Counted from the first letter of the stretch, positions 1 through 6,803 are shown. The stretch: 18,855 nt of DNA from JAFGCL01 sp964492335 (GCA_964492335.1 CAZBJX010000030.1:1-18855), one strand, 5' to 3'. Notes: a model not told the origin generated them from the letters alone. Made by a program: numbers and translations.

Positions 1-68
1 GCGACGACCTGGAGGAACGGATAGCCGTCAGGGACATCTCGGAGGTGCTGCTGGAGAGCACGGCGTAG
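1..68 (+). CDS. C-terminal end of an iron-sulfur (CCG-domain type) oxidoreductase, partial
   Basis: The window opens inside this gene. Only the last 21 codons are visible, in the frame starting at base 3 and ending at TAG 66-68, reading DDLEERIAVRDISEVLLEST and then A. The first 29 bases are identical to 3412-3440 in the truncated copy downstream, and there are only two mismatches over the first 51 bases. That copy also carries an ACPVCLVML segment, which is typical of the C-terminus of GlpC/HdrD-like CCG-domain Fe-S proteins. By homology this tail belongs to the same family. Such proteins usually carry electrons to or from partners such as FAD-linked oxidases, heterodisulfide reductases or aldehyde oxidoreductases. 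The substrate and full length cannot be judged from here. Confidence 0.6.
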   Translation, partial: DDLEERIAVRDISEVLLESTA

Positions 69-130
69 GCCGGGCAGGACGACGCGTTGCCCAGGGCGCG
101 CAGGACCACGCGTGGCGTGGGCGTCGTGTC

Positions 131-145
131 GCCCGGATTCCGGGC
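131..145 (+). terminator. Short GC hairpin downstream of the Fe-S gene end, weak terminator candidate
   Basis: GCCCGG and CCGGGC form a 6-bp perfect stem around ATT, followed by TTGGT instead of a real T-tract. It lies about 60 bp after the stop at 66-68 and just upstream of the promoter for the next gene. The position suits a terminator, but the structure is small and could be chance in GC-rich DNA. Confidence 0.25.
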
Positions 146-169
146 TTGGTCCCGGCTGAAGGCGGGGCT

Positions 170-198
170 TTGACACCCCGGAGCAGAAGTAGTACAAC
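170..198 (+). promoter_or_regulatory. Sigma70-type promoter for the double-Lrp regulator
   Basis: There is a perfect TTGACA at 170-175, a 17-bp spacer and TACAAC at 193-198 (4 of 6 matches to TATAAT). Transcription would start near 205. That leaves a leader of about 89 nt to the ATG at 294, or about 20 nt to the alternative GTG at 225. Confidence 0.45.
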
Positions 199-293
199 GC
201 TATCACCCGGGTGGGCCGAAGTACGTGGCCAGGCCCGGGTCGAAGACTCCGGTAATTGACACCATCGTTGTGACGGGAGGCTGGACAGGCGCC

Positions 294-1259
294 ATGGCCC
301 AATCCTTATCCGCCCAGAATCATCCCGGGCCTGAAGAATCCGATCTCAGGATGATCGAGCTTCTCGACTCCGACCCGCGCATGACCTACACAGAGGTGGC
401 CGCACACTTGGGGGTCAGCAGGGCCAGGGCCAAGGCCATGATGGACAGGCTGTACAAGAGGGGGGCCAGGACGGTCTGCTACGTGGATGAGTGGGTGAAG
501 GGCTATGTGCGCAGCGTCGCCTTCTTCATCAACACGGACGCCTCATTTCTGTTCGAGGTGGCCAACGGGCTGGCGGCCATAGACGAAGTCCAGTCGGTGG
601 TGCTGTTCGCCGGACCCTTCGACATCATGGCCACGGCGGTCTTCAAGGCGCATAAGGAGATTCCGCGGTTCGTGTCGGACAAGCTGGGTAAGCTTCGGGG
701 GATAGTGCGGCACGAGTCGCTGGTGTATTACGAAATCAAGCCCGGACGCGGGACCCGCTCGGACCAGGCGCAGTCCGACGGCGGGGGGGCACCCCTGGAT
801 GAACTGGACCTGGCCTTGATCCGGGAGCTGGAGAAGAACGCCCGGGAATCGGCCACAGCGCTGGCCGCGACACTGCAAACTACCAGGAACACCGTGGTGC
901 GCCGGCTTAACCGGCTGATGGAACGCAAGATCCTGTTCTTCCAGACACTGTGGGGCAGCGCGGTCTGGGCGTCCAAGGGCGTGGCTTTTGTGGGGATGAA
1001 GGTATCACCGCCCCGCATCAACGAGGTAGCCCAGTCGCTGGCCGGCTACGAGCAGGTCCAGGGCGTGCTTGTCGGCACCGGCCGGTATGACGTTGTCTGC
1101 TGGCTGGTCTTTGACACGCAGGAAACACTGATCGACTTCCTGGGCAGTGAGGTGGGCCGGATTCCAGGCATAATCGGCATGGAATCGGGCATGGCCCTGA
1201 AGCTCATCAAGTACGATCTGGGGCCCGCGGTCCTGGCCCGGCCACATGGTCAGGCATAG
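294..1259 (+). CDS. Lrp/AsnC-family transcriptional regulator with two fused modules
   Basis: This is a 321-residue protein built as HTH, RAM ligand domain, HTH, RAM. The first winged-helix HTH is about residues 16-60 (YTEVAAHLGVSRARAKAMM as recognition part) and the first RAM-type sensor about 72-148. The second HTH is about 168-212 (ALAATLQTTRNTVVRRLNRL) and the second RAM about 228-306, with the typical GTGRYDVVCWLVF strand. Ordinary Lrp/AsnC proteins are about 150 residues with one of each, so this is an internal duplication or fusion. Start choice: ATG 294 has GGGAGG at 274-279, 14 nt upstream. The frame stays open to GTG 225 (344 residues), but those extra 23 residues resemble no part of the family. 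It probably binds DNA as a pseudo-dimer and senses an amino acid or other small molecule. It converges on the MFS transporter gene, a plausible target, but that link is inferred. Confidence 0.85.
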   Translation: MAQSLSAQNHPGPEESDLRMIELLDSDPRMTYTEVAAHLGVSRARAKAMMDRLYKRGARTVCYVDEWVKGYVRSVAFFINTDASFLFEVANGLAAIDEVQSVVLFAGPFDIMATAVFKAHKEIPRFVSDKLGKLRGIVRHESLVYYEIKPGRGTRSDQAQSDGGGAPLDELDLALIRELEKNARESATALAATLQTTRNTVVRRLNRLMERKILFFQTLWGSAVWASKGVAFVGMKVSPPRINEVAQSLAGYEQVQGVLVGTGRYDVVCWLVFDTQETLIDFLGSEVGRIPGIIGMESGMALKLIKYDLGPAVLARPHGQA

Positions 1260-1359
1260 ATCAGGGCGAACCATCCTCTCCACCGCCCTTTGCTGCAGCT
1301 TCGCCCTGGTACGCGGCCTGAAGGACCTGTCGAAGCACTCGCATATCCGGGCCAGTTGC

Positions 1360-1382
1360 TCCTGTCACCGGCGGTGACAGGA
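1360..1382. terminator. Perfect 10-bp hairpin between convergent genes, possible bidirectional terminator
   Basis: TCCTGTCACC and GGTGACAGGA pair perfectly around a GGC loop. The hairpin lies about 100 bp after the regulator stop and 55 bp after the transporter stop, which come from opposite directions. No T-tract follows on either strand, so intrinsic termination would be inefficient. The same palindrome could instead be an operator. Confidence 0.45.
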
Positions 1383-1436
1383 TGGGCATGCTGGCATCCA
1401 CGCGGCGCCCATCAGCACCTCGTCGCATTGTCTGTC

Positions 1437-2747
1437 TTACCCTCCCGGTTCCTTGTGGGCCAGCTGACTGCCATCTTCTCTGGCCAGGGCAACCCGGTAC
1501 GCCTCCTTGGGTCTGCTGGCGGAAGGCGCGGCCTTCGTGGCCGGCTTCATGAAGAAACACAGTGCCGAGGCCAGCGCCAGCCCCGCCGCGCCGATGTAGA
1601 AGGCCATGTTGTAGCTGCCGGAGTCGGAGAATATGTAGCCGGCCAGGGTCGGCCCGATAGTACCGCCGATCCCGTAGCTGACGGCCACCACACCGATGAG
1701 GCCGGCGACGTAGCGCAGCCCGAATGTCTCTCCAGTGACCGAGGCGATCATGGGCCCCCACACGCCTTCACAGATGCCAAATACGATGGCGAAGGTGTAG
1801 AGCATCCAGGCGGAAGTGGCCCGCGTCAGCAAGACCATGGCCACCACCTGGAAGGCCAGCATCAGGGCCAGAAGGACCTTCTTGGGCATCCTGTCGGAAG
1901 CAGCGGCCCCCACGAACTTACCGATGATGCCGCCGATGGACAGCGCACTGAGGAGCGCCGCACCCAGCATCGCCGGGTGGCCGAGTTCCGTTGCATGGGC
2001 GGCCAGGTGGTACATCACCATCATCAGGCCTGCATAGGCCAGGCCGAAGATGGCGAAGAGCATCCACAGGGACCGTGTCCGCAGTGCCTGCGATATGCTG
2101 AGTCCTTCCAGATGGGCCGTGCTGTGCTCTACGTTGGCTGTCTCCGACTTGCCGGCGGGCGCCCCCTTCATAAGCAGCGCGGCGCCGATCACCAGCAGGG
2201 CGCCGAATCCGAAGAGGAAACAGGAGGTCCTCCATCCGTAGGCATCGATGGCCCGTGCGGCCAGCGGGGCGATGGCCATGACTCCCAGGGACGACCCCAT
2301 CGCCACGACGCTGACGGCAAATCCCGTCTTCTTCGGGAACCACCGCATGGCCACTGGCATCAGCGGGGCAGCGGCAAAGCCGATCCCCGTCCCCACCAGC
2401 AGGCTGTAGTACACGTAGAGGTGCCAGGGAGTGCTGACACGGCTGGCCAGCATAAGCCCCATCCCCATCAGGACCGCTCCAAACAAGGCCACCGCACGCG
2501 GCCATCTGTCCGCCAGCCAGCCGCCGATGCACCCGGCAACGCAGACCACAGCCATCTGAAGACCGGCCACCCAGGAGACCATGCTCCGGCTCCAACCGAG
2601 GTCTTCCTGGATCGGTGTCAGGTAGACCCCGAAGGTATACAGGATCCCGTACGAGAAGCCGCATGCCAGGAAGCACGCGACCAGCGCTACCCAGCGGTAG
2701 CTTGTCCCCGAAGGTGCTCCGGGCACGCCTTGCGATACGCTATTCAT
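1437..2747 (-). CDS. MFS transporter, oxalate/formate antiporter or monocarboxylate-like
   Basis: This is a 436-residue integral membrane protein of the major facilitator superfamily with about 12 hydrophobic segments in two halves. The N-terminal half has the GFSYGILYTFGVYLTPIQED segment with the following WSRS, common to the OFA/monocarboxylate-type MFS branch. The GGWLADRWPRA loop between TM2 and TM3 is the MFS motif. A central charged loop follows residue 200, and the second half repeats the pattern with GKFVGAAASDRMPKK. Start: ATG 2747 has a GGGGG stretch upstream and gives a normal-length N-terminus. The frame is open to ATG 2924, but those 59 extra residues are Gly/Arg/Glu-rich and not membrane-like. 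Substrate is unknown; small organic acids are the family's usual cargo. It is transcribed towards the double-Lrp regulator and may be controlled by it. Confidence 0.85.
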   Translation of the reverse strand: MNSVSQGVPGAPSGTSYRWVALVACFLACGFSYGILYTFGVYLTPIQEDLGWSRSMVSWVAGLQMAVVCVAGCIGGWLADRWPRAVALFGAVLMGMGLMLASRVSTPWHLYVYYSLLVGTGIGFAAAPLMPVAMRWFPKKTGFAVSVVAMGSSLGVMAIAPLAARAIDAYGWRTSCFLFGFGALLVIGAALLMKGAPAGKSETANVEHSTAHLEGLSISQALRTRSLWMLFAIFGLAYAGLMMVMYHLAAHATELGHPAMLGAALLSALSIGGIIGKFVGAAASDRMPKKVLLALMLAFQVVAMVLLTRATSAWMLYTFAIVFGICEGVWGPMIASVTGETFGLRYVAGLIGVVAVSYGIGGTIGPTLAGYIFSDSGSYNMAFYIGAAGLALASALCFFMKPATKAAPSASRPKEAYRVALAREDGSQLAHKEPGG

Positions 2748-3227
2748 GGTACCCCCAATCTGAAAATGAGACTCCGGTTGTGCGCCAATGACGGTTACTA
2801 CGGGCGCTGCGGCGCCGTGAAACCGGCTCCTGGACTCTGCCCCATGGCCCTCTCTGTGTCCCCCTTCTTCTGGTCCCGTACCCCCCCTTCCTGCGGCCGT
2901 CAGGAACGATCCGCTGGCGCCCATCCTGCGACCTTCATGCGGGTTGCTGCGCTGTCGGCTATCCTCTCTGACCGGACAACCGCCACCCTGCTTCCCCTTG
3001 CCAGGCTATTCGATCGCGAAATCCCAGATGGACTTCTTTGCAGTGTACCCACGGGATGCTGGCATGTCAAGCTTCGGTTGACGAAATGGCAGACTGGCCC
3101 CGGCCCAGTGGCGCGTTATGCTGGACGGCTCAGTATGGACTGCGCGAAATGTCTGCGAAGGGCGGGATGAAGCGAGCGTTATGGTGTACCGCCCGCCGGC
3201 CCGGAGAGGTACTGCCCCGGCGGGCTC
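2748..3227. other. 480-bp region without a convincing gene; upstream leader of the MFS gene
   Basis: Reading frames here are either out-of-frame shadows or extensions of neighbouring ORFs, and none matches a family I know. The region contains a good minus-strand promoter at 3042-3070. About 288 nt of potential leader RNA lie between its start point and the MFS start. On the minus strand the leader can fold at least one stem, near 2955-2985, with GTTGTC pairing to GACAGC. I could not match it to a known riboswitch class. Confidence 0.4.
3042..3070 (-). promoter_or_regulatory. Minus-strand sigma70-type promoter upstream of the MFS gene
   Basis: Read on the minus strand there is a perfect TTGACA (3070-3065), a 17-bp spacer and TACACT (3047-3042), 4 of 6 to TATAAT. 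The start point would be near 3035 and the first recognised gene downstream is the MFS transporter, whose ATG is at 2747. That gives an unusually long leader of about 288 nt. Confidence 0.4.
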
Positions 3228-3479
3228 ATGTGGTTGACCCGGGGGGCGCTGATCACGGGGGTCCTGGATGGGGACTTCTACACCGGGATCTCGGCCCGGG
3301 GCAAGGAGCAGGCCAGCGTGGCCCGGGTGCGGGAGGCCGTGGAGACCGGGGCCGGGGTGCCGGCCACTGCCTGCCCGGTCTGCCTGGTGATGCTGCAGGA
3401 CGCCGCCAAGAGCGACGACCTGGAGGAACGGATAGCCGTCGGGGACATCCCGGAGGTGCTGCCGGACAGCCTGGAGTGA
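3228..3479 (+). pseudogene. Truncated copy of the CCG-domain Fe-S oxidoreductase (C-terminal fragment)
   Basis: The 83-residue frame ends with GDFYTGISARG, an EAVETGAGVPATACPVCLVML segment and DLEERIAVGDIPEVLPDSLE. This is the usual C-terminal layout of HdrD/GlpC-like CCG-domain proteins: the strand after the Cys-Cys-Gly motif, then the TACPxC segment and a final DIxE helix. Family members are several hundred residues and carry the CCG motif and ferredoxin clusters upstream. Here, upstream of about residue 14, the sequence loses family features and no Cys-Cys-Gly motif is visible in any plus-strand frame nearby. Its 3' part nearly matches the gene tail at 1-68. It is best read as the remnant of a duplicated gene. 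The ATG at 3228 has no good ribosome site, so expression is doubtful. Confidence 0.6.
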
Positions 3480-3486
3480 CGGGGGC

Positions 3487-3517
3487 GGACAGCCCCTGTC
3501 CTGCCCGGGTGGACAGG
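3487..3517 (+). terminator. Two overlapping, mutually exclusive hairpins after the Fe-S gene fragment
   Basis: GGACAG (3487-3492) can pair with CTGTCC (3496-3501) around a 3-base loop. Alternatively CCTGTCC (3495-3501) can pair with GGACAGG (3511-3517) around a 9-base loop. The middle arm is shared, so only one hairpin can form at a time. They lie just after the fragment stop at 3477-3479, where a terminator would be expected. There is no T-tract. Confidence 0.35.
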
Positions 3518-3600
3518 TGGTGTGCCGGCAGGAAGGCCAGGCAGAACCCCCTCCAATGCGCGGTGCAGGCCGCTGGGGCCTGGTGTACCTTCGTGCTGCT

Positions 3601-3759
3601 ATGACGGCAGCACAGCTTGAATCACTGGCCATATACCGCAATCACAAGAACTGCCAGTGTGTCCATTGCCAGGAGGCCCGGAGGGCGCTGGTCGAGTATG
3701 ACAGCCAGCCCCGGGTCTGCCGGGACGTGCCCGCGTCTTCTATGAGCGACCGGGCCTGA
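3601..3759 (+). CDS. Possible small protein of 52 residues with a CxCxxC motif, unknown function
   Basis: The ORF starts at ATG 3601 and reads MTAAQLESLAIYRNHKNCQC, then VHCQEARRALVEYD. The tyrosine, the Cys-x-Cys-x-x-Cys cluster and the following Ala-Arg-rich helix resemble a short zinc-knuckle-like pattern (GCxCxxCxxA) found in many small phage and actinobacterial proteins. This is a pattern match by eye only. No clear ribosome site precedes the ATG, and the last 15 residues have no pattern. It sits alone between the Fe-S fragment and the AOR promoter. It may be a real small gene, a remnant, or chance. Confidence 0.3.
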   Translation: MTAAQLESLAIYRNHKNCQCVHCQEARRALVEYDSQPRVCRDVPASSMSDRA

Positions 3760-3867
3760 TCTCCCTGGACCACTGTCGCCGTTCACTGTATGCCCGCGCC
3801 CCGGCAGCCCGAGGGCTGACCCGGGGCGGCAGCCTGCCGTGGCCTCTGCCCCTTGCAGCGGGCACCC

Positions 3868-3896
3868 TGTACAGCCCACCAGCAGAAGGGTAGAAT
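3868..3896 (+). promoter_or_regulatory. Likely promoter of the AOR gene
   Basis: TGTACA at 3868-3873 (4 of 6 to TTGACA), a 17-bp spacer and TAGAAT at 3891-3896 (5 of 6 to TATAAT). The start point would fall near 3903, only about 12 nt before the GTG start at 3915. The ribosome site GGAGG (3903-3907) would then be at the very 5' end of the mRNA. Confidence 0.4.
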
Positions 3897-3914
3897 CTAC
3901 CTGGAGGCAGCACT

Positions 3915-5846
3915 GTGGGCCCATTCGGATATGCGGGACGGGTCCTGACCGTCGACCTCTCTTTGGGCAGGACAGAAGAGCTGGCCACCTCTGACTACGC
4001 CGGGAAGTTCATCGGCGGGCGGGGCATGGCCTGTGCTCTCCTGTGGGACAATGTCGCTCCGGATACCGGCGCGCTGGACCCGGGCAACTGCCTGGTCTTC
4101 GCCACCGGCCCGCTGGCCGGGGTGCCCGTCATCGGGGGCTCCAGGTGGTGCGTGTCTGCGAAGTCGCCGGTGACCTCCCCGGAGCACCTGGCGCACTGCA
4201 ACCTCGGTGGGGACTGGGGGGCCAGGCTCAAGTCCGCAGGGTACGATGCCGTCCTCGTCCGGGGCCGGTCGGAGAAGCCGGTGTACCTGCTGGTCGAGGA
4301 GGGCGCCTGCCGCCTGGCGGATGCCTCGTGGCTCTGGGGGAAGGGGGGCATCCGGGCGCGGGAGCTGCTCCAGGGCGAGCTGGGCGATTCCATCAGCGTG
4401 GCGGCCATCGGGCAGGCCGGGGAGAGCCGGGTGGCCATGGCCTGCCTGATAGCCACCGACGATGCCACCGGGGCCGGCGGGGTGGCGGCCGTCATGGGCT
4501 CCAAGAACCTGAAGGCCATCGTTGTCCGCAGCCCGAGAAGGCGCACCAGGGCCGCCCGCCCCGAGGCGCTGGAGGGCCTCACCGGGCAGTTCCGCCGCCT
4601 GTTCACCCGCCATCCCACCCTCATGATAGGCAACGCGCCCCTGGAGGTGACCGGGCCGGGGACCGCCGAGGCGCCGTGCTGGCCCTGCATGGGGGGCTGC
4701 ATCAGGAGGACCTACCGGGCGCAGGACGGCCGCCGGGGAAAGTTCATGTGCCAGCCCGTCTCGTTCTACCACCCGTGGGTGGAGAGGCACCATGGCCCCG
4801 GGCTGGAGGCCTCCTTCCAGGCCGCCAAGATGTGCGACGACTACGGGGTGGACGTGACGGCCATCGTGCTCGTCATCATCTGGCTGCTGGGCTGCGTCAG
4901 GCAGGGCGTTCTCAGCGAGGACGCCATCGGGCTGCCCGTCTCCAGGGTGGGCTCGCTGGAGTTCATCGAGGGGCTGGTGCGGAAGATATCCCTCCGGGAG
5001 GGGTTCGGCGACCTGCTGGCCGGGGGGGTGGAGCGGGCGGCGGAGCAGTTGGGGCCGCAGGCGCAGGGCCTGCTGGCGCCGCTCATGTGCAAGGCCGGGT
5101 GGACCAATGTGGTGGAAGGGCGGCTCTATCCCAGCACGGCCCTCATGGCGGCGCTGGATGTGCAGGCCCCCCTGGGGCACACGCACGAAGTGAAGCAACT
5201 GGTGCTGCGGTGGCTGGACTGGCGCCGGGGGGTCCCCGACAGCTACGTCTCCAACGAGGTGTTTCACCGCGTGGCCTGGCGCTCCTGGGGGTCCGAGGAG
5301 GTGGCGGACATGGGCAACGCCGATGCCATGGCCCGCGCTGCGGTGATGCTGCAGGACCGGGGGTACGCCCACGACAGCCTGGTGCTCTGCGGCTTCAACT
5401 GGCCGGTCCTCGATTCCCAGCACACGCCCGATCACCTGGGGGACCTGTCGCTGGAGAGCGGCCTGCTGTCGGCCGTCACCGGCCGGGACATCGACGAGGA
5501 GGGCCTCAACCGTGCAGGCGAGCGGGCCTTCAACCTCAACAGGGCCATGCTGGTCAGGGAGGGCCACCGGGGCGTCGAGGACGACCGCCTGCCGGAGGCC
5601 TGGCACGAGCTCCCCCTGAAGATCGACATGACCAACCCGGAGATGGTCCTGCCGGGGAAGGGAGACGGGGTGGTGAACATGAGAGGGAAGGTGGTAGACA
5701 GGGGCCAGTTCGCCCGGGCCAGGAGGGCGTACTACGGGATGCGGGGCTGGAACCAGGACACCGGCCTGCAGACCGCGGCCCGCCTCCGTGCGCTGGATCT
5801 GGACCATGTGGCCGATGGACTGCAGCGGAGGGGCCTGGTGGGCTAG
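3915..5846 (+). CDS. Aldehyde ferredoxin oxidoreductase family protein
   Basis: The 643-residue protein has the full family layout. The N-terminal domain carries the pterin-binding features GGRGMACALL (34-43), GSRWCVSAKSPVT (75-87), and the GGDWGARLKSAGYDAVLVRG segment with the SEKPVYL that follows. The [4Fe-4S] ligands are all present: C255, C258 and C262 in APCWPCMGGC, and C492 in DSLVLCGFNWP. Length is close to the usual 600-650. Enzymes of this family hold a tungsten or molybdenum bis-pterin and oxidise aldehydes to acids, or reduce acids, using ferredoxin or Fe-S partners. The substrate cannot be read from the sequence. Start GTG 3915 follows GGAGG with a 7-nt gap. Fe-S CCG-type gene tails lie upstream (1-68 and a remnant at 3228-3479), a type of protein that can serve as electron partner. 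The gene appears to be transcribed alone and converges on the membrane protein at 5872. Confidence 0.92.
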   Translation: MGPFGYAGRVLTVDLSLGRTEELATSDYAGKFIGGRGMACALLWDNVAPDTGALDPGNCLVFATGPLAGVPVIGGSRWCVSAKSPVTSPEHLAHCNLGGDWGARLKSAGYDAVLVRGRSEKPVYLLVEEGACRLADASWLWGKGGIRARELLQGELGDSISVAAIGQAGESRVAMACLIATDDATGAGGVAAVMGSKNLKAIVVRSPRRRTRAARPEALEGLTGQFRRLFTRHPTLMIGNAPLEVTGPGTAEAPCWPCMGGCIRRTYRAQDGRRGKFMCQPVSFYHPWVERHHGPGLEASFQAAKMCDDYGVDVTAIVLVIIWLLGCVRQGVLSEDAIGLPVSRVGSLEFIEGLVRKISLREGFGDLLAGGVERAAEQLGPQAQGLLAPLMCKAGWTNVVEGRLYPSTALMAALDVQAPLGHTHEVKQLVLRWLDWRRGVPDSYVSNEVFHRVAWRSWGSEEVADMGNADAMARAAVMLQDRGYAHDSLVLCGFNWPVLDSQHTPDHLGDLSLESGLLSAVTGRDIDEEGLNRAGERAFNLNRAMLVREGHRGVEDDRLPEAWHELPLKIDMTNPEMVLPGKGDGVVNMRGKVVDRGQFARARRAYYGMRGWNQDTGLQTAARLRALDLDHVADGLQRRGLVG

Positions 5847-5871
5847 AAGGGCGGCGGCCGGGCGGGAAGCC

Positions 5872-6486
5872 TCATGCTGCGCCTGCCGGCGGCGATGGAA
5901 TCTCGTTCGGGGGCGGGGCCCCGCCCTTGTTCGGGCGCCGCGCGGTCTCGCGGATCACCCGGCAGAGGTAGTAGGCCCACAGCGGCACCACCACAACCGC
6001 GATAGCCATCTCCGTGTGCGGGAAGGCGGCGGCGGGTGGCTCTACTGCGTAGTAGCTGACCACGGCGTAGATGGCCCCCGGCAGGGACACCAGCCCGCTG
6101 AGGCTGGCTATCCCCAGCATGAAGAAGAGGTACACCCTGCGGGCGCCGGCGAAAGTGATGCCCGCCCTTCTCTCCGCTGCGCGCTTGCCCAGGAAGTGCA
6201 GAAGGCCAACGGCTGCCCCCGTGCCGGCCAGGACGCAGGCCATGGTCACCTCATCACCGCCCCGTGAGCCTGAGCTCCTCAGCGCCACATCGATGAAGAG
6301 GGCCACGCCTATGGCCGCGGTGATCGTGCTGGCCCCGATGATGGTGTAGATATAGCCCGCCAGCGCATCATGCAGAGTGGACCCTTCGCGGCTGCTGCGG
6401 GACCGCATCACCAGGTAGACCACGCCGGCAATGAGGAGGACCGGGATGAGCAAGAACAGAAGGGAAGCCAGTATCGATATCACCAT
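5872..6486 (-). CDS. Five-helix integral membrane protein, possibly DUF5671-like
   Basis: The 204-residue protein has five predicted membrane segments by eye, at about 3-27, 48-70, 80-100, 117-148 and 158-178. Short Arg-rich loops separate them, and a proline-rich soluble C-terminal tail ends in PPPNEIPSPPAGAA. There are no catalytic motifs. The layout (short N-terminal helix, basic loop RSRSSREG, then a helix starting YIYTIIGASTITAAIGVALF) resembles DUF5671-type membrane proteins, but that is a judgement by eye. Start ATG 6486 is well supported by AAGGAGG with about 9 nt spacing. It converges on the AOR gene with only 25 bp between stops, and no strong terminator is visible there. Function unknown. 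Confidence 0.7.
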   Translation of the reverse strand: MVISILASLLFLLIPVLLIAGVVYLVMRSRSSREGSTLHDALAGYIYTIIGASTITAAIGVALFIDVALRSSGSRGGDEVTMACVLAGTGAAVGLLHFLGKRAAERRAGITFAGARRVYLFFMLGIASLSGLVSLPGAIYAVVSYYAVEPPAAAFPHTEMAIAVVVVPLWAYYLCRVIRETARRPNKGGAPPPNEIPSPPAGAA

Positions 6487-6653
6487 GGCCTGCGTCCTCC
6501 TTCACGGCTGCACTCCGGGCCCCCGTGTCGCCTCTTCGCCAGCCGCCTGGCGGCGGACCCCCGGTCCCCCCTCTCGGGGGTGCCCGTTGCCAGTATGAGG
6601 CCTGGGCTGGTCCCTGTCCAGTGACCCGGGTCCCTGTTCTCGGTGCATGGGGA

Positions 6654-6696
6654 GGCGGGCTTCAGCGGGGCGCCCTGGGCGGGCCTTCAGCGGGGC
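6654..6696. repeat. Short imperfect direct repeat, two copies of about 20 bp
   Basis: GGCGGGCTTCAGCGGGGCG (6654-6672) recurs at 6678-6697 with one inserted C. The copies begin 24 bp apart in the non-coding DNA between the membrane protein gene and tRNA-Lys. No function is evident. The rest of 6487-6731 holds only GC-rich sequence without a supported gene. Confidence 0.5.
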
Positions 6697-6731
6697 GGAG
6701 TCCTGCCGTAACGGGCGCCGTGAGGGATTCG

Positions 6732-6803
6732 TGAGCCGGGCGGGATTCGAACCCGCGACACCCTGATTAAAAGTCAGGTGCTCTTCCACTGAGCTACCGG
6801 CCC
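6732..6803 (-). tRNA. tRNA-Lys (anticodon TTT)
   Basis: On the minus strand the 72 bases fold as a complete cloverleaf. The acceptor stem is GGGCCGG with CCGGCTC (one G-T pair) and a discriminator A. The D stem is GCTC/GAGC, the anticodon stem CCTGA/TCAGG around CTTTTAA, and the variable loop GTGTC. The T arm is GCGGG-TTCGAAT-CCCGC. The anticodon at positions 34-36 is TTT, so it reads lysine AAA/AAG codons. CCA is not encoded; the base after the discriminator is C but no CCA follows. A TAAAAT -10 box lies 12 nt upstream. It is divergent from the PPDK gene. Confidence 0.96.

Larger units (their letters stand above)
3480..3914. other. Mostly non-coding spacer before the AOR gene
   Basis: This 435-bp stretch has paired hairpin arms at 3487-3517, one small ORF with a Cys motif at 3601-3759 and a promoter at 3868-3896. 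I see nothing else recognisable in it on either strand. Confidence 0.5.

Noticed and set aside
225..293. GTG 225 as start of the double-Lrp regulator
   Set aside because: It lacks a clear ribosome site and the added 23 residues have no family match. It remains possible because the predicted transcript start lies only about 20 nt upstream.
1261..1428. 55-residue minus-strand ORF starting 8 nt after the MFS stop, with a GGGAGG upstream
   Set aside because: It runs through the perfect hairpin at 1360-1382, resembles no family and has a low-complexity end. It is more likely non-coding, though a small coupled gene cannot be excluded.
2748..2924. Upstream extension of the MFS protein by 59 residues to ATG 2924
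   Set aside because: The added residues are Gly/Arg/Glu-rich and not typical of the family. The ATG at 2747 gives a normal length.
2890..3035. SAM-type riboswitch in the MFS leader, because of a GCAACCCGC stretch
   Set aside because: Only one short motif resembles the class; the other conserved cores and pairings could not be found by eye.
1290..3170. 626-residue plus-strand ORF
   Set aside because: It is antisense to the MFS gene; composition is Gly/His/Gln/Arg-rich, as expected of a shadow frame in GC-rich DNA.
3897..5807. 636-residue minus-strand ORF opposite the AOR gene
   Set aside because: Antisense shadow with Pro/His/Gly-rich composition and no domain. The plus strand encodes a complete AOR.
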